From NCBI GenBank assembly GCA_021399435.1, contig JAJTUP010000112.1:62001-126000 (forward strand): a DNA stretch of 64,000 bases. The letters are read 5' to 3'. Of this stretch, positions 22,301 through 34,900 are shown in pieces. The position numbers were made by a program, and so were the translations under genes. How positions within the stretch are numbered: the stretch's first letter is position 1; each line of letters starts with the position of its first letter. Source of the stretch: Diaporthe sp. PMI_573 (Eukaryota; Ascomycota; Sordariomycetes; Diaporthales; Diaporthaceae). The notes below the pieces were generated by a model that had not been told where the DNA came from, made no database searches, and saw only the letters and a list, made by a program, of their open reading frames with translations.

Positions 22301-25300
22301 GAACTTGCTTTTCTCGGATTTAACCAGAAGTTTTATATTCTATAGCTTTTACAATATCTTATATATATATTTCCTATATTCTTTTAGCGTTTTTAAGTAG
22401 ATAAGGATATTGTCTAAATATATAATAATAAAGATATCTAAGTATTTTCGTAAGACATGGTTAATTATAGCTTAAAATAATATAGGTGTATTGGTTAATC
22501 TAAATGACATAACCAGGTATTTAAAATATCCGTAGCATATTTAAAATACTGTTTTCTATTCTTTACCCTTTTTTATCCTAATAAGGTTGTAGGCTTCTTT
22601 AAAATCTAGGGCCGTAAACTATTAGGCTCCTTGTAGTTAATCTCTTAATTTTTATATTAAGGGTAGCGGGTAGCAGTTCTTAATGGTAATGTCGTTTAAT
22701 TGTCAATAGTCTACGCAAAGTTATAGCTTCCCGTTTTTCTTAAATACAAAGAGAATTAGATATTCTGCTAGTAACATTAATAGTCAGATATATCCTTTTT
22801 CTAGGTTTTCGTCTAGATACTCCCAGAGTACCTTAAGTTATATTTTATTAAGTCTGTAGATTTTCGAGAATTTCGCTATTATTTCTTCCTTAAGGGATAT
22901 CTTATAATCCTATTTATTATATTTAGGTAGTCTGGTCTCAAGTATAGCTAAGAACAGCTTGGTATACTTGCGGTATTTTTAGGATATAAACTCCTGAGAA
23001 TCTTTCTCTACTGTCTTGGCTTTCTATAGGTAGGCAATAAATCATTAGAGGATAGGTTTAACTCATTTTACCAGGCCGACTCTTTAGGCCTTTAGTGCTT
23101 ATTATAAGGTCCCTATAGGTAAGGTAACCGTAACTGTAGGTATTATTTTATATTATATATATTAGATTTCTTGTATTTGTTTTAACGCTTACTAGATTTC
23201 TTTAATACACTCTTATACTACTAGCATAATTTATTATTTCCTAGTATCGGTCTACATTAGACCGCCTTTTTCGTTAGTTTTATATTTGGCTAACAGTGAG
23301 TTTTTCTTGTTGGTCCGCGGCAGACCACCCGGTTTATACTGTCATTATGCCGACTCGTGTAGGGGCTATTCTAGAGCCTGCCCAGGAACTAAGTCCTTCT
23401 CTCCGTCTCAAGAAGTAGTTACTCGGCTTATTTAAGCACACATTTAGGTACTGTCCTTAGGGACTAAGCTCTGCTTATCCTTGTAATATATAATTGTTCC
23501 TTTTGCTAAGCTAACGGGATTTGCCCAGTAAATCTAGCCAGTAGTCTAATCTATCTAAGAATTATTCTTTCTCAACCAAGGTATTTCTAGAATCAACTAA
23601 TAGTCTGCCGTCTTAGTAATATTAAACAGGAGTTGCTCAATATAGTCCTAAATTTAGACCTAGAGGTAATCAGTCTCTATATTAATAATGCCGTTTCTAT
23701 AAGCAACTTCCGTGCCATTAACTACATTAAGTCTATAGGGTTCCTTCTTCTTATACTATTTAAGATAGTATCTATTTATCATTCTTAGAGAGATAAAATT
23801 CCTCTATGCTCTACTATTAATAAGTATATAGCACTAGTAGGCTCCAAGCTCTACCCTAATTTTCAAATATTGATAGTTATTATTATTGTTTATCGCGCAT
23901 AAGTACCTTGTAGGTATTTTCTCTACTACCTAAGGTTTTGTAGACAGCCTTTCTAGTTTTTTAGCTATCTGTAGTCCTTTTTTAAGACTTTGTCGATACT
24001 CTTAATATTTCGTTATATAATACTCTACAATTATTACAGGTCTTCTATAAGCTATTATATGCTTTTTTCTTATATTATAGGCTTTATAAGGCTGAGGATT
24101 TGTCCTTATTACTATAGTCGGTGCCATTCTTCAACCTTATTGTCTATATATACTCGACATTTCTCATTCTTATAGGTGTGCCATCTGGTGGGGTTATGTA
24201 GATATGCCAAGGGGGTATGCGGGTTGAGTCAAAACATTACGTAGCCTATATTATTATATTGTTTCTTAAGTTTCTATCCCTTAAAGTCGTCTTTCTTGTA
24301 GGTTTGTCAAATATCTTATCCTTAGTGCCTCTGGGGGAACTAGTCGTGGCTTGCTTTCTCCTATATATAGATTCTGCATCTATTGTAGATACATGAGGCC
24401 CAAGAGGTGTTGGGGTGGTGACCGTGGCAAGGGAACGTCCTTCCTGTATCTCTATCCTTCTTGGTCTTCTTCTTTAGTTCTTGTATTACCTGTTTAAAGG
24501 GTCGTCCTGTAATTAGTATTTCTGTAATGTTAGTTCTGAGGGCCAGTAGGGGTGCTTTTTCTAAGTACGCCTGTGGATCCTCTTGTTGTGCTTAAGGTAT
24601 AAGTAGGTCTTAAGGAATTTTTCCTGCTAACTTCTTTCTTAGGTTGTGTAGGAGTTCCTTTCGCTCTTCTACAGCTAGGGTACATTACTGTCTTATGCCT
24701 TTAGGGAACCAGTTAGCTCCTTCTTTGTTGCTTTAGTATGTGGTATAGCTGTTGTTATAGTAGGCTATCTAACTAAGCAAGGCATGTTTCTAGGCCTTCT
24801 CGGCTTTATCTAGTATTATATGTACTAGTTGCAATAGTCGTTATTAAATTGTTTCTCCTGTTTTTAACTCGCCTTCCTGCTTGTTGTTAGTAGGCAAATT
24901 TTGAGGAGTGATGCTAAACAGGATTCTGCCGTCTTCTATTGCCTAGTCTGGGTGTACTAGGCACGGCTTATGCCATTCTGTCTTATACCAGCAGTGCTAT
25001 TAGGTAATGGCTTGTTGTATCTTTAAATGTAGTGGTCTGCTAGTATAGATAACCATATTGGCCTGTTTAGAGCCTTTGGGTACAGGCTTTCAGTCCTTCT
25101 TCCTACTGTAGCATTTTTGTGTAAAGTATCCCTTCTTTCTGTAGTTAAAGCATTTAATGTCCTTCTTGTCCTTATACTATGTAGTATCGAGTTCCATAAG
25201 GCCTGTATATTATCTCCACTAGATTAGGTTATTACGGTTATATCTTCTTCTAGTATTAGGTTTATTCTAGGGCACGTTATACTAGAAAGATTCGGGGTTA

Positions 25301-26175
25301 TTTCTACATTTCTCCTAGCGTCTTTTATAGAGCCTGTTGTTAAGTTTAATAGCTAGTTTAACATACTATAGGAAGTTATTAAGTTAATTATATCTAGCTA
25401 TCTTGTCCTTTACTTCTTCTTTAAGTCTATTGTAGAATATAAAGATCTTAGTATTATCCGTAGAGTTGATTCTAGTGTAGATTTATTAAAACTCCGCCGT
25501 GTAAGTTGTGGCAGGTTCTTTCTATTGCAACCTGGAGAATTTTCTCTCGGCTTGTCGTTCTTTATCTAGGTCTTAGAAGAGAGTCTTTAAAGTATCTTTA
25601 TAGTTTTTATATTTACTAAAGATTTCCTATATCTCCTACTTGTATCTTTTAAACTCGTTGTTGGTTAAGTAGTCTATAAGGTAAGGCTTAAACTATATAA
25701 GAGCCCTTCCTTTTAGAAAAGAAGCAGCGTATATAACCCTCTTTCCGTCAAATTATTGGTCTATATAATGGAAGCATTAGTATGCTCGGACCTAAGTAAG
25801 GTATGCCTATAGTTGTCCCGGAGTTTTATTGTAGGAGGTTGGACTGTTAAGTTTAATGCTGTCCTTATTTAGAATTGGAGTGTTGATAATATTGGCGGCG
25901 GCCTTAAGGGTAGTGACTTCTTGTTTGAGTTGTTTGGTTTCTTTGTTCTATTTGGCCTGTGTATTTGAGAGGGCCTTAAGGCATCTAACTTCTTTAACTA
26001 GTTCCTGGAACTAAGCCGTGGTACCGCTACTTATGTTATTATTGTTGCTAGCCGCGTCTAATTTCTATTAGAAGTTGCGCTAAGGAGTATTGTTTCCAAA
26101 TCCAGACATCGTGAAGGATAGCGTGTAATATTGCTCAAAGTCCGCGTAATAATATATAAACAAGAGCAGTCAAAA

Positions 26176-26646
26176 TGTAATAATCAAGGTTTCCTGGGTC
26201 CTTTAAACCAAGAGATCGGGTTTATGTCTAAGATACATAACAAGGCGGTTAATTAAGCAATAGGGTTTCTAACAATAATCACAAACTAATAAAAGCTATT
26301 CGGGGTAAATACTTAGATTAACTACTAAAGAGCTGTCCTATCCTAATGCTATCTACTAGTAAGGAGTGTGTTCTATATAGTCCATCTCTTCAGGCTGGCT
26401 TACTTAGCTCACTGCTGGATTACTGGTAATCCAGGTAATCCGGAGTGATCTATAGTGTTGGCTCACTAGGGCTCACTGCCAAGGCCTGGTGATCCCTAGT
26501 AATCCTGTTTACGTAAGGGATTACCTTGGTCACGTGCCACCGGGGCTATGCCTGCCGTGCCTTTCGTCTGGCCTATCCTGCGGGCCGAGTGGAACTGTAC
26601 CAGGTCAGAACCAACCGTTGGTCCTATTTCTGTCAGGGTCGTGACA
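26176..26646 (-). repeat. 5' LTR (right), 471 bp, less mutated
   Basis: A direct repeat of 18886-19356, starting TGTAATAATCAAGG and ending GGGTCGTGACA with intact TG..CA ends on the plus strand. From about 26370 rightward many C and G positions are kept that are T or A in the other copy. Confidence 0.93.
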
Positions 26647-26651
26647 GTAGT

Positions 26652-27086
26652 AGAATATGGAGTTCCAGACGCCTATACATGAGCCGAGCGTTGCAAAGCC
26701 CTGGGTTAGTCATTGAACGGTGGCTCGAGCATGCCGGCAAACACGACGCAACTTAACACAATCGGTCGCGAGAAAAGGCGTGGTACATCAAGAAACAAAG
26801 CTTCAATGCTGAAAAGGACCGTGGACAGGCAGAAGATATCAGCGTAGGCCCCATTGTCCCTTCACCAATCTGGCCCACTGCACCTTATGCGCACACACCC
26901 ATACGCCTCATCACATGTCCCTGACCAAATTTCCTGTGCTGGCTTCATTCCCATCATCGTCCGCAAGCTTGAAGAGGGCCTGATGCTCGGCCCAGCCTCT
27001 GGGAGGTCGTTTCCTCAGCTTTCTGGGCCGGCGAGGTTGTTGATGTTGACAGTCGTAGGAGGAGGAGAGGGGAGGGGAGGGATTGC

Positions 27087-27120
<34 letters not shown>

Positions 27121-27186
27121 GGTGCTGGCGGAGGAAGAAGAGGAAGAGGAGGGCCCTGCAGTCAAACGAGCGAACATTTTCGGAAG
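26652..27186. other. Intergenic, low-complexity 3' flank of the sorting nexin gene
   Basis: Includes a GTT/GGT triplet run (27083-27125) and GA-rich tracts (27058-27080, 27130-27155). These produce long but low-complexity open frames on both strands. It is probably the 3' UTR and downstream region of the SNX3-like gene. Confidence 0.55.
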
Positions 27187-27818
27187 TCACCATGCGTTGC
27201 GATCCCAGTTCGGATCTGTAGGCCACAGTGTTAGCCATTATTACATGCTCACCCTCTCGCGCGCACCACCCCTGGTCTCCCTCCCGTGGCACACAGCTTA
27301 CCTTGCACAAAGGCCGCGAGGACCTTGCTCCCTGTCTGAAGCAGCGGGTGGCCCACGACGATCTTGAGGAACTTCTCCAGCCCCGCCCTCCGGCCCTCGA
27401 TCACGTCGTCGCTGAAGCGGTTCGTGAACACCTTGCCAGGCAGGGGTGGTATTGTGACGCGAGCGCTCTCGCGCTCCAGGATGTCACGGAAGTACTCGAA
27501 GTCGGAGTATCGGCGGCGCACAGTGCTCTGCCGCAGCTTGAAGGCGGGGATGTTTGTCCGGCAGACGATCTCGTAGTCGGTGTACATGGAGCGGCCGATG
27601 CCGTGCGTTCGGGGGTTGCGGACCTGGTATTGCGGCGGACATGGTCAGGGGCGTGCTTGCGTGTCGAAGTATGCGTATGCCTGTCCGCGGCCGGGCGGAC
27701 TGGGGAAGAGGGGGGGGGTCAGGGTACACACCTCGATCTCGAGAAAGTTCTCGGGCGGGCCGTAGATCTCGTCAAAGGACTGCTGGCGCGTGTCCGGCAG
27801 ACTGGACATGGACTGCAT
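27187..27818 (-). CDS. SNX3: Sorting nexin-3 / Grd19-type PX protein
   Basis: The model is complement(join(27187..27215, 27302..27623, 27732..27818)), 145 residues. The introns are 86 and 108 bp with GTAAGC and GTGTGT donors. It starts [19 protein letters not shown] and ends with the tiny exon DPNWDRNAW, both hallmarks of the family. The PX domain spans about residues 29-140. It has [12 protein letters not shown] (PI3P contact), [24 protein letters not shown] and a C-terminal helix. SNX3/Grd19 binds PI3P on endosomes and retrieves cargo with retromer to the Golgi. The frame stays open upstream to an ATG at 28100, which would add a Pro/Ala-rich leader. I prefer 27818 because it gives the usual family length. 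Confidence 0.9.
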
Positions 27819-28811
27819 CACGGGTTTCGCGAAGCGGGAGATAGGCCCCTTTGGGGCGGTTGCTGGGCCAGGAGAGGTGGGAGAGATGGGCGGCGCCTGG
27901 TTCGCCGGTGCCGCAGCGCCATCGGCGCGCGGGGCGTCGTCGCCGTTCGAAGCCGTTTTGACGGTATTGCAAGGGTCCTCTGGGTGTTTGTTGCGTTGTT
28001 CGGCCCGCCGTCTGCCGCCTGGATGACGCCGGGGTAGCTTGGTCTGTCGCGGTGTGGGTAATGATGTGAGAGGAGGTCGTGGCTGGGGTGAACGTGACAA
28101 CAGCAGCGGCCGCTGCGAGCTATAAAGTCAGGGTGGGGATGCACTTGTCAATCAATTGGAAGATGCTCGTATAAGCGCGGGGCAGGCCTTGCATGGAACC
28201 TTGAGCTTTTCCCGTGGTGCAAGCAATGCTTGGCGCCGCCGCATTAGCTGCATCCCCTGTGTCGCTCGCTGCGCCATCTGCCTCTCTACGATGCGCACGT
28301 GCCGTATCACTGTGTGAGACAGCAGGTTTGTCGGGGTTTGCATTCTCAGGAAAACCGAGTCGTGGACTGGACCAGCTCCTCACAACTGATGCATGCTGGC
28401 TCGCCGTCGCCTCGGGCCAGCGGCCAATGGTTTCCCCATCAGACATACCTACGAAGCAAGCATACTACGGCGCAGCCCACTCTTGCTCTGGGATTTTCTA
28501 GTTCACGGGAGGACAGCAGAAAGCCGTCGTATCACACGCTTCTTGTCTCCCCGCAGAGTCTCACGGCATGATAAGGGGCATTGGCGCATCAACAACCTGC
28601 TCCATTTGGTTGGTATAAGCCTTGACAAACAAGTCGAAAGTAATTATTGTCTCACCTAGCATCCTAACGCCTGTCCCTTCCCGCAAACCATCCTACGACC
28701 ACACCTGGGCTAGGCGGTTCGGGTGTTCTCGCTATAATGACACGGAAGCCGGTGTGGTGTATCTGAATGAAGCCCAATATCGTCTTCATCTGAGAAGCCC
28801 GCCGCCTTGCC
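27819..28811. other. Intergenic region between SNX3 and SF3a1
   Basis: Upstream region of the SNX3-like gene and 3' flank of SF3a1. The first 280 bp are in frame with SNX3 and could be 5' UTR or an N-terminal extension. Nothing else is recognised. Confidence 0.55.
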
Positions 28812-30440
28812 TCATCTCTTCTCCCCTGTAGCAAATTTCTGATGGATCGCGCGAATTTGCTCCTCCACGTTGACTGACTGCAGATGGTTCATGTGGGCCT
28901 GGCTCTTCCCATCAGGATTGCCATCGAAAGCGTTGACCGCGACCTTCTTCCGCCGCGCTGCCTCTTCCTCAGATACTGGCAACCCAGTAACCCCATCAAA
29001 GACATCGCTGCGTTGGCTTGCAAGTCTCTTGAGGTTGTTGGCCACGTCCACCGTGGAAAGGTTAGTTGTGGCGTACCGCGAATCCGCCTTTGATTTCTGC
29101 TCCTTCCACCGCGGGTCCAGGAGTTCGATGCGCATATGCTCTTGCAGCTCGTTAAGCGGTATCTGCTGCTTGCAGTTCGGGCAGATTGCCATCTTCGCGC
29201 TCACCTTGTTTGCGTTCCGCGCGGCTGCTCTAGGAACAGGGGCCTCCCTGATCTTGACCTGGGCAGGGCCTCCTCTGGCGTCGGCTTGAGCTTGTTGCAT
29301 GCGGGCCCGTGCTTGCTCGCGCTCCTGGATCCTCTGGACTTCTTCTTCTTCCTGCGCAGATCTGGCGCGCACTGCAGGAGTTGTAGCCGCATGCGACGGC
29401 GGGTGCATAGGAGATTGGAATTGCGGCGGCGTTGCCTGCGCAGCTGGAGATGGGTGGACGGGCAGTGTTTGCTGGGCCGCGGGCGTGAAGGTGTGGTCGT
29501 CGAAGGGGAAAGCCTCTTCGAGGCGGAGGTTGGAGCTGATAGCAATGTTGTTCTTCTCCTCCAATGAGGCGTACTGCAGGTCGTTCAGGGACGTAGGCGG
29601 AGGGAGGTTGGCCTGGTCGTCGGACTCGGTGAAGACGATGGTCTCGACAACCACGAAGTCATTCCAATCGATCCGGGCAAACTCGAGCTTCTCCTCCTCC
29701 TCCTCCTCCTCCTTCCTGATCCTCTCGGCCTCCTGGTACTTTGCCCACTCTGCCCTCTGCCGGGCCCTGGCAAGCACGTGGAACTTATCGTCGACAGTCC
29801 GCTGCAGCTCCCCCACGCGCTCCTGCTGAGCCTTGGTTCCCTCGCCAGTACCACCACCCTCCCGAAGCAGTATTGAGTACTGGTCGATCGTGTGTTGGAA
29901 GTAGTTGTGGAATGTATGGTTCTGAATCAGGAATTGAAACTGGGGGTTGCCGCCTTCGCGCTGTGCCAGGGTCGTCATGAACTGGCGTCCATTCCTCGCG
30001 ACGAAGAGCGCGGTTAATCGGAGGATCTCCAAGTCCTTCTGGTTGATGCGCGGCATACGTGCAGAGAACTGGAAGTCGGGCGGCTTCGGTGGTCCCTTGG
30101 GCTCCTCCTTGGCAGGCGTCGCAAAGTCCTCGCCGACGCGACCGGCGGCGTGGGCTGTGACATTGCCAGACTTGTACTGTTCCTTTCGCCACTCGTACCA
30201 GGCGTTATAGGGGTCGACTTGGCCATTCAAGAAGCTAAATTTGGGGTTGGCTCCATGGCTCTCGCGGATTCGTTCCTCGAAACTTACTCCACGTCGGGCT
30301 ACGAAGCCAGCAGTCTTCTCAATAGCTTCACGAATCTCGCCGGGTGGAGGTACGACAATGCCTGGTGGAGGCTTGAGCTGGTCGAGCTCGGCGGCGGCAG
30401 CAGCAGCAGCAGCAGCAGCATCGCCGTTGGTAGTGGCCAT
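28812..30440 (-). CDS. PRP21: Splicing factor SF3a subunit 1 (Prp21/SAP114 homologue)
   Basis: A single exon of 542 residues from MATTNGDAAA (ATG at 30440). An in-frame ATG at 30545 would add 35 residues, but the Ala-run start is the usual type. Two SURP modules are visible: EIREAIEKTAGFVARRG..NPKFSFLN..PYNAWYEWR (about residues 34-90) and EILRLTALFVARNGRQF..NPQFQFL..HTFHNYF (about 135-190). A charged coiled segment (RIRKEEEEEEEKLEF) and the conserved Prp21 region (LEFARIDWNDFVVVETI) follow. Further on are a Cys pair (CPNCKQQIP) and LLDPRWKEQ. In the U2 snRNP it binds the other SF3a subunits and helps form the prespliceosome. No C-terminal ubiquitin-like domain is present, unlike animals. A GCA/GCN run encodes the N-terminal poly-Ala. 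Confidence 0.92.
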   Translation of the reverse strand: MATTNGDAAAAAAAAAAELDQLKPPPGIVVPPPGEIREAIEKTAGFVARRGVSFEERIRESHGANPKFSFLNGQVDPYNAWYEWRKEQYKSGNVTAHAAGRVGEDFATPAKEEPKGPPKPPDFQFSARMPRINQKDLEILRLTALFVARNGRQFMTTLAQREGGNPQFQFLIQNHTFHNYFQHTIDQYSILLREGGGTGEGTKAQQERVGELQRTVDDKFHVLARARQRAEWAKYQEAERIRKEEEEEEEKLEFARIDWNDFVVVETIVFTESDDQANLPPPTSLNDLQYASLEEKNNIAISSNLRLEEAFPFDDHTFTPAAQQTLPVHPSPAAQATPPQFQSPMHPPSHAATTPAVRARSAQEEEEVQRIQEREQARARMQQAQADARGGPAQVKIREAPVPRAAARNANKVSAKMAICPNCKQQIPLNELQEHMRIELLDPRWKEQKSKADSRYATTNLSTVDVANNLKRLASQRSDVFDGVTGLPVSEEEAARRKKVAVNAFDGNPDGKSQAHMNHLQSVNVEEQIRAIHQKFATGEKR

Positions 30441-31981
30441 GGTCGAAGATGTATGCGATGGCCCACTGTGGTGCGGTTGGGCAATGAATGGTTCAGGCAA
30501 GTCGGGTGTTTCGAGGCAGACATAGACAGGTAAGGGACGTGACACCCGGAGAGTGCTTGGCCAAAAAAGTTAGCGCGATAGGGTGGGGGTGGTGCACACA
30601 TGGACGTTACCAGAAGGGAAACCAGGGGGCAGCTCTTAACCACACCACCCCAAAAACATGGGCCTGTGTCACAGACCAGCCAGCACCAGCCTGATTCCGC
30701 ATGTTTGAACACAGAAACACGAATCCACGCCACGCACCTCACACTGCCTAATGGACGAGGCAGACATCACACAGGCTGGCACAGAACTGCGCTGGATCAC
30801 GGATACAAAATTGCTTCTCGACTTTTTATTTGTGGGTGGCGTTCGCTGGTCGTCCTCCGTCACAGGTTCCGGCTCCTCGACGTCGGACCAATTTCCAGGC
30901 AAACAGTCGAGGTATGACAAGACAAGGAATGTCCGTCTGCAGGCTTACGTAGACACTGGGCAGCGCCGACTGTTCACAAAGTGGAATGGAAAAGGTGGTC
31001 CTAATTTTCAACAATTTTGGTACGACAAACACTTGGCACTAAAAGTCTGTGCCATGTCTAATTGCAATGATGGTACAACGGTCTGTAGGGTGTCGAATCG
31101 TGGCTTCTCCTCCAACGTATCTCTGAATCGTGATGGTAAGAAGACAGGGAGATGTAGAAGCGGAACTCCAGACCATCTCCTTCTGTACCCCGAAACGGCA
31201 TCTGATTGCTACACAATAGCCCGCCGGATGGACCCACGGTTGTCGTGTCCAGGTACCCGCATTGGCGGATGTAGTGACAGCCAGACAGCAAGCTGCTTTG
31301 TCTATCTGTCCAGGGTGGTGTGGAGCAGAGGGCTCGCTATGAAGGACCAGATGAAGCTTCTTCAAAGCCAATTGTGTTTCTAGAACTCACGGGGAGGAAA
31401 CGGGCAAGGGCCAAGGGATGGTTGTGTATGTGTCGGAAGATCGTCAATAAAAGCATGTGTCAAATTGGATCTCCCTTGGCTGAGCCCACCCCTGCGCGGC
31501 CCAGGGCGGAGAGCTGGGACCAAGGGACCCCTGCGGTCGAAAGTTGAGAGGCCAGGTCAGCCGTACAATGCTACCTAAGCTCCCACGCAACCAAAGCAGG
31601 CATCGTCTTGATCCCCCTTTTCCCCATCCACGAGCTTCCTTCTATCACCTTTGAACAAGAAAGAGGCCATCTCTACTGCATCGTCAGTATCGGCGACAGG
31701 AAGGACAAGCCATTTTCAACCTCTTGTCCCCGGGCCAGGCACGCAGCCTCTTACTCTTCTTTCTTCCGTCCGTCGCATTTCTCCCATGACGACGACCTCC
31801 TTCTAATGAACTTCACTTCTCGACGATCGTTTCCGTAACCCGTTTCCCATACCCCTTCCCCTGCGCGTGTCGACCCTAGCTACCTGAGTCGTACGCGGCA
31901 TCGATCCCCTAGACCCCAAGTGCCGCCGCCCCTTTGATCCAAAGGCATCAGTACAGCCTCGAATCTTGATACTTTGGCACC
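30441..31981. other. Divergent intergenic region between SF3a1 and Pmt2
   Basis: About 1.5 kb serving two head-to-head genes. A 210-codon open frame (30751-31383, plus) has no recognisable domain, and I do not call it a gene. Pyrimidine-rich sequence from about 31600 to 31980 probably belongs to the Pmt2 promoter and leader. Confidence 0.5.
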
Positions 31982-34900
31982 ATGGCGCGCTCAGTTGGCG
32001 CGCAAGCGCAAACGGCGAGGCCACCTTCTCCCCGCTCCCAGCAGAACCATCTGGACCCCAGAACCCGGGCACGCAAGCCCGACGATTACACATCCGAGGG
32101 TGTCGACGACAATGATATCTTCCTCCTTCCTGTTTCCGACTACCAGGTCACGCTCGGTGTGACAATTCTCGCCGCCATCGTTCGTCTCTTCCGAATCTAC
32201 CAGCCTAGCAGCGTTGTCTTCGACGAGGTCCAGTATGTAGCCTTCTGCTCCGCTTCCAAGCACCGTATCCCTGGCTAACGAGTCTCTCCCCAGCTTCGGC
32301 GGCTTCGCTTCGAAATACATCAAGGGCAAGTTCTTCATGGACGTCCACCCTCCTCTGGCGAAACTCCTGATCACGCTCTTCGGCTGGCTTGCTGGCTTCA
32401 ACGGCGACTTCGACTTCAAGGAGATCGGGAAGGATTACGTCGAGCCCGGTGTCCCATATGTTGCTATGCGAATGTTCCCCGCCATCTGCGGCATACTCTT
32501 GGTCCCTGTCATTTTCTTGACCTTGAAGGCTTCCGGGTGCCGGACCTTCACCTCGGCCATGGGAGCTGGCTTGATCATCTTCGAGAACGGTCTCCTAACC
32601 CAGGCCCGCCTGATTCTCCTCGACTCGCCTCTAGTCCTTGCGACCGCCTTCACGACCATGGCGTTCCTTTCGTTCACGAACCAGCACGAATTGGGCCCTA
32701 CCCGAGCTTTCCAGCCTAGCTGGTGGTTCTGGCTTGCCATGACTGGCCTCGGCCTCGGCGCAACCTTCAGCATCAAATGGGTCGGCTTGTTCACGATTGC
32801 ATGGGTGGGCAGCTTGACCCTGGTCCAGCTCTGGGTCTTGCTCGGTGACACCAAGACCGTCACGACCAGAATTTGGTTGAAGCACTTCATGGCCCGCTTC
32901 TTCTGCTTGATTGTGATCCCAGCCACCTTCTACTTGTCCATGTTTGCCATCCACTTCCTCTGCCTTGTCAACCCTGGCGAGGGTGACGGGTTCATGAGCT
33001 CCGAGTTCCAGTCCACCTTGAACTCGAAGAGCATGCAAGATGTTCCCGCTGATGTCCTTATGGGCAGCAGGGTTTCTATCCGACATGCGAACACCCAAGG
33101 AGGCTACCTTCACTCCCACCCCCTAATGTACCCCACCGGTAGCAAGCAGCAACAGATCACGCTATACCCCCACAAGGACGAGAACAATGTGTGGCTGCTC
33201 GAAAATCAGACTCAGCCACTGAACATTAACGGCGAACCCATCAACGGAACGGATGCTTGGGATAAGCTCGAACCATCCTTCATCAAGAACGGAGACGTTC
33301 TTCGTCTGTACCACACCAACACACATCGACGGCTCCACTCCCACGACGTGAGACCCCCGGTCACAGAGCAGGATTGGCAGAACGAGGTTTCTGCATATGG
33401 CTACGAGGGATTTGAGGGAGATGCGAACGACTACTTCCGGGTCGAGATTGTTGCGAAGCAGTCCAAGGGCGGCGTTGCTCAAGAACGACTGCGTACCATC
33501 GAGACGAAGTTCAAGCTGGTACACATCATGACTGGCTGTGTTCTCTTTTCGCACAAGGTCAAGTTGCCTGAATGGGCTTCCGAGCAGCAAGAGGTCACCT
33601 GTGCCAAGGGCGGCACACTTCCTAACAGTCTGTGGTACGTTGAGTACAACGAGCACCCAGGCCTCGGTGCCGATGCCGAGAAGGTGAATTACCAAAACCC
33701 GGGCTTCTTCGGCAAGTTCTTGGAACTTCAACAGGTCATGTGGAGAACCAACGCCGGTCTGGTCGAATCGCACGCCTGGGACTCTCGCCCGAGCTCGTGG
33801 CCGATCCTCAGGCGAGGCATCAACTTCTGGGGCAGGGACCACCGCCAGATCTATCTCATTGGCAACCCAATAGTCTGGTGGAGCTCCACCCTGGCTGTCG
33901 TGGCATACGCTCTCTTCAAGGGCGTCGCTGTGCTCAGGTGGCAGCGGAGCTACAGGGACTACGACAGTGTCACTTTCAAGCGTTTCGACTATGAGATCGG
34001 AATGTCTGTGCTTGGTTGGGCATTCCACTACTTCCCCTTCTACTTGATGCAGCGTCAGCTCTTCCTTCACCACTATTTTCCCGCTCTGACTTTCGCCGTC
34101 ATCGCTCTATGCCAAATCTTCGACTTCCTGACCGCCCGAGTTGCGGCTTTGGGCATCCGCGAAAATTCGATCATCAACAAGACGACAACCACGAGCTTCC
34201 TGGTCCTGTCTGCTGCCGTCTTCATGATCTACGCACCACTCGCATATGGAAATACTTGGACAAAGTCGGAGTGCAAGCGCGTGAAGCTTTTCGACTCTTG
34301 GGATTTCGATTGTAACACGTTCTACAACGACGTAAGTTCCTTTTCTGGCACCCCCCCGGAACAGGTACCTGAGAGGCAGTTGTCTCAAAAGGGCTAGGCA
34401 CAAGACTGGGCAAGTGGAGGAATAGCTGTAGCAAGTGCTCCATAGTGTTTTGCAACCTCTGGAACGCCATAGCACCTCGAGGGAGTCCCTGGCAGCATAG
34501 CTTGACAGGCCTGGAAGTCTTCTTCACAGACGGCAAGGCGAGAAATGCTCCGGACATCATAATGAAAATAGGCATCCAATGTTGATTAGCGGCTCAGTAA
34601 CTAACCGTGTGTTATTTCACGTAAACAGTACTCGCAGTACAACACCCTCGGGGGAGTACCAGCTGCGTCGGCAACGTCCAAGAACTCGGTGCCGAGCTCT
34701 AAGGCCCCTGAGGCACCTGCGGTGGCGCCGCCGGCTGGTGAGCAGCAAGAGAAACTGCAGCAGGAGCAGGGGCAGGGGCAGAAGCCGATACACGACAAGG
34801 ACGAGTTCTTCAAGGACAGCGGGGCGGGCATCAGTGGGGCGCCAGTGCCGCCAGGTCAGCGCTTGGTGAAGCGCGAGGAGCGGATCGAGTACCGCGACCA

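Larger units (their letters stand above)
18886..26646 (-). mobile_element. Full-length Ty3/gypsy LTR retrotransposon, inactivated by RIP
   Basis: Two 471-bp LTRs flank the element, and 5-bp duplications GTAGT (18881-18885 and 26647-26651) prove a single intact insertion of 7,761 bp. It reads on the minus strand. A gag zinc knuckle (CFNYRKKGYFTQKC, one Cys mutated) lies near 25,150-25,100, and reverse transcriptase (KNGKL.LCVDY.QLNDITIKN.YPLP) near 22,740-22,650. The post-integrase segment EEEDKVYLLYKNIKTKR..DKLDYKKI lies at 20,560-20,366. A purine-rich tract (complement of TTATTCCCCTTCTCT, 19357-19371) lies just inside the left LTR, as expected of a polypurine tract. All frames contain many stops and TpA-rich changes. 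Confidence 0.93.

Noticed and set aside
23990..24175. 61-codon plus-strand frame within the retrotransposon
   Set aside because: A tyrosine/leucine-rich chance frame in RIP-mutated pol sequence, antisense to the element.
26854..27234. 126-codon open frame with poly-Val/Gly, and poly-Asn/Ser/Thr on the other strand
   Set aside because: It comes from GTT/GGT and GA-rich low-complexity sequence in the SNX3 3' flank.
30751..31383. 210-codon plus-strand open frame between SF3a1 and Pmt2
   Set aside because: No domain, membrane segment or family resemblance. It lies in a divergent promoter region where GC-balanced DNA often gives long chance frames.
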